From Candidatus Competibacteraceae bacterium (lineage in GTDB: Bacteria > Pseudomonadota > Gammaproteobacteria > Competibacterales > Competibacteraceae): DNA of 7,191 nucleotides. The number at the start of each line of letters is the position of its first letter. Within the stretch, counting starts at the first letter, position 1. The stretch lies in NCBI GenBank assembly GCA_020444985.1, contig JAGRHK010000077.1, forward strand, positions 1-7,191, in the 5' to 3' direction. A model generated the notes under the pieces. It was given only the letters and a program-made list of their open reading frames with translations, ran no database searches and had not been told where the DNA came from. Shown here one piece after another: positions 3,524 through 7,191 of the stretch. A program made the position numbers and the translations under genes.

Positions 3524-5962
3524 ATGGCTATCCCAGTAACACCATCTAGTTTTACAGTCTATTATCAACCGGATTGGTACGCGAATGTATGCGATATCAG
3601 CGCAAGCGATAGCGATGATCATCAGGGGTTTTATGTATACCGATATGACGGAGCTAGCTGGATATTAATCCAGACGATCAATAGCACAGCGGCTGAGTTG
3701 GTCAGTGAGTATATTGGTGGAGGTGAGTCCGATTTAAGCCAGCCGCATCGGATTACTGCATTTAATACGTTCGGCGAATCCGACCCGCTGGAATGGCCTA
3801 TTACGGCACAATCAGACCCGGTGACTGATCTACAATACACGCGCAATGGTGCAAGCGTAGATTTGATTTGGTTTGGTGATCTTGTTGAGGGTGATAGCTG
3901 GACGGTGCGACTCATCGATCCAATGGGCTACAACGATGTTGTCACCACCACATCCGATAATTTTGCGAGCGTATCGGTTGGGGTTTGGTTGGATCGTATG
4001 ATTGAGGTGTTTTCAACGCAAAATCCGGTTAATTTATCGAGCATTATTATTGCGAATAATCGACCGATATTAAGCGCACCGACCCTCTTATCCGTGACCC
4101 GCGAGGGCGCTTATAGCACCTTGATCGTGGATTTTAATTGTGATTGGCTCCAATCATATTATGATGAGGGATTCTCAGCAGAATCCGCAACCGTCTATTA
4201 CTCGGTCGCAGGGGATGACTCGGCATCATTTTCCAACACGGTTGAGGTGGTTGCCGCCAATCACTTCCGCATGATGGCGGATGTCGCGCCGCCGCTGGAG
4301 GGTGATGAGTATCAGGTTACTTTGGACATTGATGCGATTAACCCCTACGGCGGGTCATCATTTGGCACCTCCGACCGACCCGCGCATGTGCTTGCTAATA
4401 GCCCGACAAGCGCATTATTGAGTCTTGCGTTATCGCTGATTATCGGGGACTCAGGCGTAATTACGCCCTATGTGCTATCTGCGCAATGGGAGACCAGCGG
4501 GCTACCGTTAGCGCTGGAGATTGAGACCCGTATTGATGGATCGGATTGGGTTTCGACGACAACAACAACCGGCGGGACTGGTGAGGTTAGCGCGTGGTTG
4601 CACGGGGTTAATGACCCGTATGGATTGCACGACCAAACAGGCCCACTAGATCAGGCGCACGGGTATGTTTATTCGGACGGTTTGGAGCACACTATAATTG
4701 CCCGCGCGCGCAAATCTGGGAGTGGTGATACGTGGTTGTTGTCAGAGACCGAAACCTTGCCATTGCGCTCAAACTATTACCCACGCATCGATTGGGAAAT
4801 CAATCGCCCGGAGACTAATGGTGTTACTTGGGATGCGCCATTTTTTGCGGGTGATGTGCCTGTTAATACAATGCGAATTTGGAGTTTTACGGTCGATGGA
4901 ATCGGCAATTATGTGGTAAGCGATGCAATCGCCTGGCTATCAATAATACCGCGTGATCTGCTTGACGGCGAGTTGCACACAATAAAATTTACCGCAGCTC
5001 TCACGGATAATAACGAGCAACTTATCAGCAGTATAACGATGCCTGAGCGCGCGGTATTGATGCCGTTAGCCGTAAATCTTGAAATCGCTGAAATTGATTA
5101 TATTACGTCGATAATCAGCGTCTCTTCTGATGGAGATTATATCGTTGGTGTCAAGGGTCTTAATCACAATCTGATCGTAAATGTACAGGACGGAATTAAC
5201 CCGATCACCTATCAAACGTCAGATTTAGATGGTACAGCGATTATCAGCAATATCACGCTGCCGCGTGATGGACTCATTCATGATTTATTAGTTAATATCC
5301 ACAAAAATAATGTGTTGACTGGATTTAGTGCGGATCAAACCATCGTGGTGCCAATCGCGACAACGATGGATCGCCCTCCGTCGCCGACCGGATTGGTCGC
5401 GGAATTACTACGTCAGGCGACCGACAAAGTCGTTGATCAGATCAGGCTGACCTGGCCCGTTAATACTCACCAAATACAGATTATTGCGTTTTATGAATCA
5501 CGGACTCGGATTATTGGGTATGCGGATAGCACAGATACTGAGGTGATTATTGAGGGGATCGCGAAATATCTCGATAAGGGATCGGATATGGTGCCCGTTC
5601 GTTTTGGTGTTCGTGGGTACGATATAAGGTCGCTAGGCGATATTAGATTATCAAATTGGATAGACCTGCAATCGCTTGCGCTACCTCCTACACATCCACC
5701 AATCACGCCCAAACTAAATGAGTCCGCATTTTTTCAAGCGCTTTTTGACGATCAAGATACAGATTTTTCATTACCACATGATCAAGTCATCGATGTGGTA
5801 AAAACAGGACTTATGAATATCAAATCAATCCTGTCTCAAGGGGGTAGTGTCCAGCTAAACATGTTCGGAAAATTCAAAACTATTTGGTCTGGTGTTGACC
5901 GTAGAGCGGCATTTTATTTCGACCCTTCATTCAAGTCTCTTGTTGCAAATTTTGAGGAGTAA
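3524..5962 (+). CDS. Large multidomain Ig/FnIII-like protein with C-terminal HU/IHF-like domain
   Basis: The product is 812 residues. It starts MAIPVTPSSF with no signal peptide and has no membrane segment. I read about seven beta-sandwich modules: FnIII-like at about 5-95 (GFYVYRYDGASWILIQ), 98-180 and 183-290; Ig-like at about 295-414, 415-508 and 510-612, sharing a DGLEHTI/DGELHTI/DGLIHDL strand motif at 385, 481 and 582; and FnIII-like at 618-720 (PPSPTGLVAEL, DQIRLTW). Residues 728-808 resemble HU/IHF: an N-terminal helical part, then KSILSQGGSVQLNMFGKF, then a very short arm and FDPSFKSLV. The arm lacks the usual RNPxTG tip. Residues 574-812 are colinear with 68-331 of the next gene product. 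An AGG (3515-3517) precedes the ATG by 6 nt. Beta-sandwich arrays are common in phage tail tip and adhesin-like proteins; the DNA-binding-type end is unexpected there. Function unknown. Confidence 0.75.
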   Translation: MAIPVTPSSFTVYYQPDWYANVCDISASDSDDHQGFYVYRYDGASWILIQTINSTAAELVSEYIGGGESDLSQPHRITAFNTFGESDPLEWPITAQSDPVTDLQYTRNGASVDLIWFGDLVEGDSWTVRLIDPMGYNDVVTTTSDNFASVSVGVWLDRMIEVFSTQNPVNLSSIIIANNRPILSAPTLLSVTREGAYSTLIVDFNCDWLQSYYDEGFSAESATVYYSVAGDDSASFSNTVEVVAANHFRMMADVAPPLEGDEYQVTLDIDAINPYGGSSFGTSDRPAHVLANSPTSALLSLALSLIIGDSGVITPYVLSAQWETSGLPLALEIETRIDGSDWVSTTTTTGGTGEVSAWLHGVNDPYGLHDQTGPLDQAHGYVYSDGLEHTIIARARKSGSGDTWLLSETETLPLRSNYYPRIDWEINRPETNGVTWDAPFFAGDVPVNTMRIWSFTVDGIGNYVVSDAIAWLSIIPRDLLDGELHTIKFTAALTDNNEQLISSITMPERAVLMPLAVNLEIAEIDYITSIISVSSDGDYIVGVKGLNHNLIVNVQDGINPITYQTSDLDGTAIISNITLPRDGLIHDLLVNIHKNNVLTGFSADQTIVVPIATTMDRPPSPTGLVAELLRQATDKVVDQIRLTWPVNTHQIQIIAFYESRTRIIGYADSTDTEVIIEGIAKYLDKGSDMVPVRFGVRGYDIRSLGDIRLSNWIDLQSLALPPTHPPITPKLNESAFFQALFDDQDTDFSLPHDQVIDVVKTGLMNIKSILSQGGSVQLNMFGKFKTIWSGVDRRAAFYFDPSFKSLVANFEE

Positions 5963-5967
5963 AAAAC

Positions 5968-6963
5968 ATGGCTATCGAAGCACCTAGCGCAATTATTGCG
6001 TCTTTTAAAAAGATAAAAGACCCGTTTAGCAATCTGCAAACGGGATGCGAATTTACAACCCGACTGTCATTTGTGGAGACACAACTTAACATACAGGCAT
6101 CCATTGACGGCGGCGCTTATGTGGATTGCGGCTTTGATATAATTAGCAATTATCCGCCGGCAATCCGAATTAATGGCATTGTTGTGCCTCAAGACGGACT
6201 CACTCATGCCGTGCAGATTAAAGCCTGGCATGATGACGGATCAGAATTGAGTGATGAGGTGTTTGCGGATGTCCTCGTTGCAAGCTTTGATATGGCTCCG
6301 CCACCCGATCCAACAGGGGTAATCGCGACGATTTTAAGGGACAGGGATGGCGTGGTACCCGATCAAGTGCGCTTGACTTGGGTATCAGATGAAGATGTGG
6401 ATGTTTATTGTCTTGACGATCAAGGCAAAAAACGCAATGTCGCTAAAATGTCGGAATCGGAATCATCCGTCATCCTTGAAGATATGACCCGGTATGGAAC
6501 ACGCGATGGTACTGTGCATAGTTATAGATTTGGCGTACAGGCTTATAATAGGAGTACAAACAGCTCTTTAATCTATGCTGACCCTGTTTATTTAACGGCC
6601 AGCAGCGCTGATGTTGTCGAACCGACGCCCGATGATATTGCGGGCACCGCTGTTTATACCAGTCACGGCCAATTTTTGGCTTGGTTAGATGCTCAGTTTC
6701 CATTGGTTGATACTGCACAGATCACAGCGATTTGGATTGGTGCTCTTGATAAGATTAAGGATGTGGTCGCTAAAGGCGGGAGTGTTACGCTGTCGGATTT
6801 CGGAATTTTTAGTGCAAAATGGAGCGACGAGAGAACCCGGTATAGTAACGGGACTTATACGGTCATTCCCGCATCCCGGAGCGCCAATTTCGACTTTTCG
6901 AGCGGATTTAAAAAAGGTGTGACGCTTGGTCAGGTCATGACGGACACAGAGGCAAACGCCTAA
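5968..6963 (+). CDS. Ig/FnIII-like protein with C-terminal HU/IHF-like domain, short paralog of the upstream gene
   Basis: The product is 331 residues with no signal peptide. Residues 1-109 are an Ig-like module (motif PQDGLTHAVQIKAW at 74-87). Residues 111-211 are FnIII-like (PPPDPTGVIATIL, DQVRLTW at 132, YRFGVQAYN at 186). Residues 230-320 are HU/IHF-like: an amphipathic helical part, GGSVTLSDFGIF (270-281), then an arm with SNGTYTVIPASRSANFDFSSGFKKGV, close to the TGEEIEIPAS-x-x-x-x-F-PG-x-LK end of HU. The RNPxTG arm tip is absent. It aligns almost without gaps to 574-812 of the upstream product, so the pair arose by duplication. GAGGAG (5954-5959) lies 8 nt upstream of the ATG, overlapping the end of the previous gene. 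It is the last gene before a terminator. The DNA-binding role is inferred from fold only. Confidence 0.75.
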   Translation: MAIEAPSAIIASFKKIKDPFSNLQTGCEFTTRLSFVETQLNIQASIDGGAYVDCGFDIISNYPPAIRINGIVVPQDGLTHAVQIKAWHDDGSELSDEVFADVLVASFDMAPPPDPTGVIATILRDRDGVVPDQVRLTWVSDEDVDVYCLDDQGKKRNVAKMSESESSVILEDMTRYGTRDGTVHSYRFGVQAYNRSTNSSLIYADPVYLTASSADVVEPTPDDIAGTAVYTSHGQFLAWLDAQFPLVDTAQITAIWIGALDKIKDVVAKGGSVTLSDFGIFSAKWSDERTRYSNGTYTVIPASRSANFDFSSGFKKGVTLGQVMTDTEANA

Positions 6964-6971
6964 CCCATTAT

Positions 6972-7010
6972 AAAACCGGATTTCAGCATCGCTGATGAGT
7001 CCGGTTTTTT
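6972..7010 (+). terminator. Rho-independent terminator of the accessory operon
   Basis: AAAACCGGA (6972-6980) pairs with TCCGGTTTT (7000-7008). The inner part adds TCAGC-ATC-GCTGA (6983-6995). The T-run ends at 7010. The first CRISPR repeat begins at the very next base. The stem is symmetric enough to act weakly on the minus strand as well and so could also end the CRISPR precursor transcript. Confidence 0.8.
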
Positions 7011-7191
7011 AGGTCTATCCCCGCGTATGCGGGGGAAGCACTGTTTCTCAATCATCGTCGATAGCTTTTTCAGGCCTATCCCCGCGTATGCGGGGGAAGC
7101 TCCATGCTCGGGAGCTTTTCGCCCGTCCAATAAGGCCTATCCCCGCGTATGCGGGGGAAGCAACAGCCTGCAAACTTTCTTGTTCGCGGAT
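7011..7191 (-). CRISPR. Type I-E CRISPR array, trailer end, three repeats seen, continues beyond the window
   Basis: Repeats of 29 nt lie at 7011-7039, 7072-7100 and 7133-7161 with 32-nt spacers at 7040-7071 and 7101-7132; a third spacer from 7162 is cut by the edge. The 61-nt period is characteristic of type I-E. Read on the minus strand the repeat begins GCTTC, then the stem CCCCGC-ATAC-GCGGGG, then ATAGGCCT, matching the E. coli I-E layout (five bases, stem, eight bases starting ATA). The leader should therefore lie to the right and the array is transcribed leftwards. The repeat at 7011-7039 differs by one base (T7014 instead of C), as expected of the leader-distal terminal repeat. Spacer 2 resembles the repressor gene at 933-964. 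No cas genes are in the window. Confidence 0.95.

Noticed and set aside
3524..5962. Apparent excess of GATC sites, about 20 in 2.4 kb.
   Set aside because: Roughly twice the random expectation, but readily explained by the Asp- and Ile-rich coding content (GAT and ATC codons). No clustering suggests a SeqA or mismatch-type function.
7040..7071. CRISPR spacer 1 shows a possible match to the coiled-coil gene near 3177-3208, with some shared residues (L, M, I, E).
   Set aside because: Only 17 of 32 bases agree by hand count. Several such matches are expected by chance in a window of this size on two strands.

Overview
The window is the early half of a lambda-like temperate mobile element (prophage or phage-satellite type) that runs up to the trailer end of a type I-E CRISPR array. 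The bacterium is probably a proteobacterium. The evidence is the lambdoid gene order (integrase, excisionase, repressor, Cro, O-like and P-like replication genes), AGGAG-type ribosome binding sites, and an I-E repeat with an E. coli-like stem. I cannot name the genus. The early block is GC-rich (I counted 40/60 G+C at 2281-2340) and the block after about 3030 is poorer (28/60 at 3961-4020), so the window looks like two joined modules.

Layout. On the minus strand, 1-429 is the N-terminal part of a tyrosine integrase cut by the window edge, preceded by an overlapping excisionase (372-665) and an XRE/CI-like repressor (752-1135). On the plus strand, a Cro/YdaS-like regulator (1165-1398) ends before a strong terminator (1428-1470). 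A small unknown gene (1498-1698) follows, then an O-like replication initiator (1695-2621) with iterons inside its reading frame (2039-2102), then a P-like helicase loader (2449-3030). Three sites related to TTGTA-N9-TACAA lie at the repressor/cro divergence and over the int-xis promoter, so one regulator pair probably controls both lysogeny and excision.

A perfect inverted repeat and a plausible promoter mark the composition change near 3030. Four tightly packed genes follow: a membrane-anchored coiled-coil protein (3073-3363), a 53-residue holin-like protein (3360-3521), and two paralogous large proteins (3524-5962 and 5968-6963). Both large proteins consist of Ig/FnIII-like beta-sandwich modules with a C-terminal HU/IHF-like domain. 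A terminator (6972-7010) ends this operon and directly abuts the CRISPR array.

The array (from 7011, running off the right edge) is read on the minus strand, with its leader outside the window. Its second spacer matches the element's own repressor gene at 24 of 32 positions and, read on the sense strand, encodes the same conserved peptide (GEKLPSM). It was therefore probably taken from a relative of this very element. No terminase, capsid or tail genes are visible, so a satellite or cargo-carrying element is possible, but the window is too short to decide.
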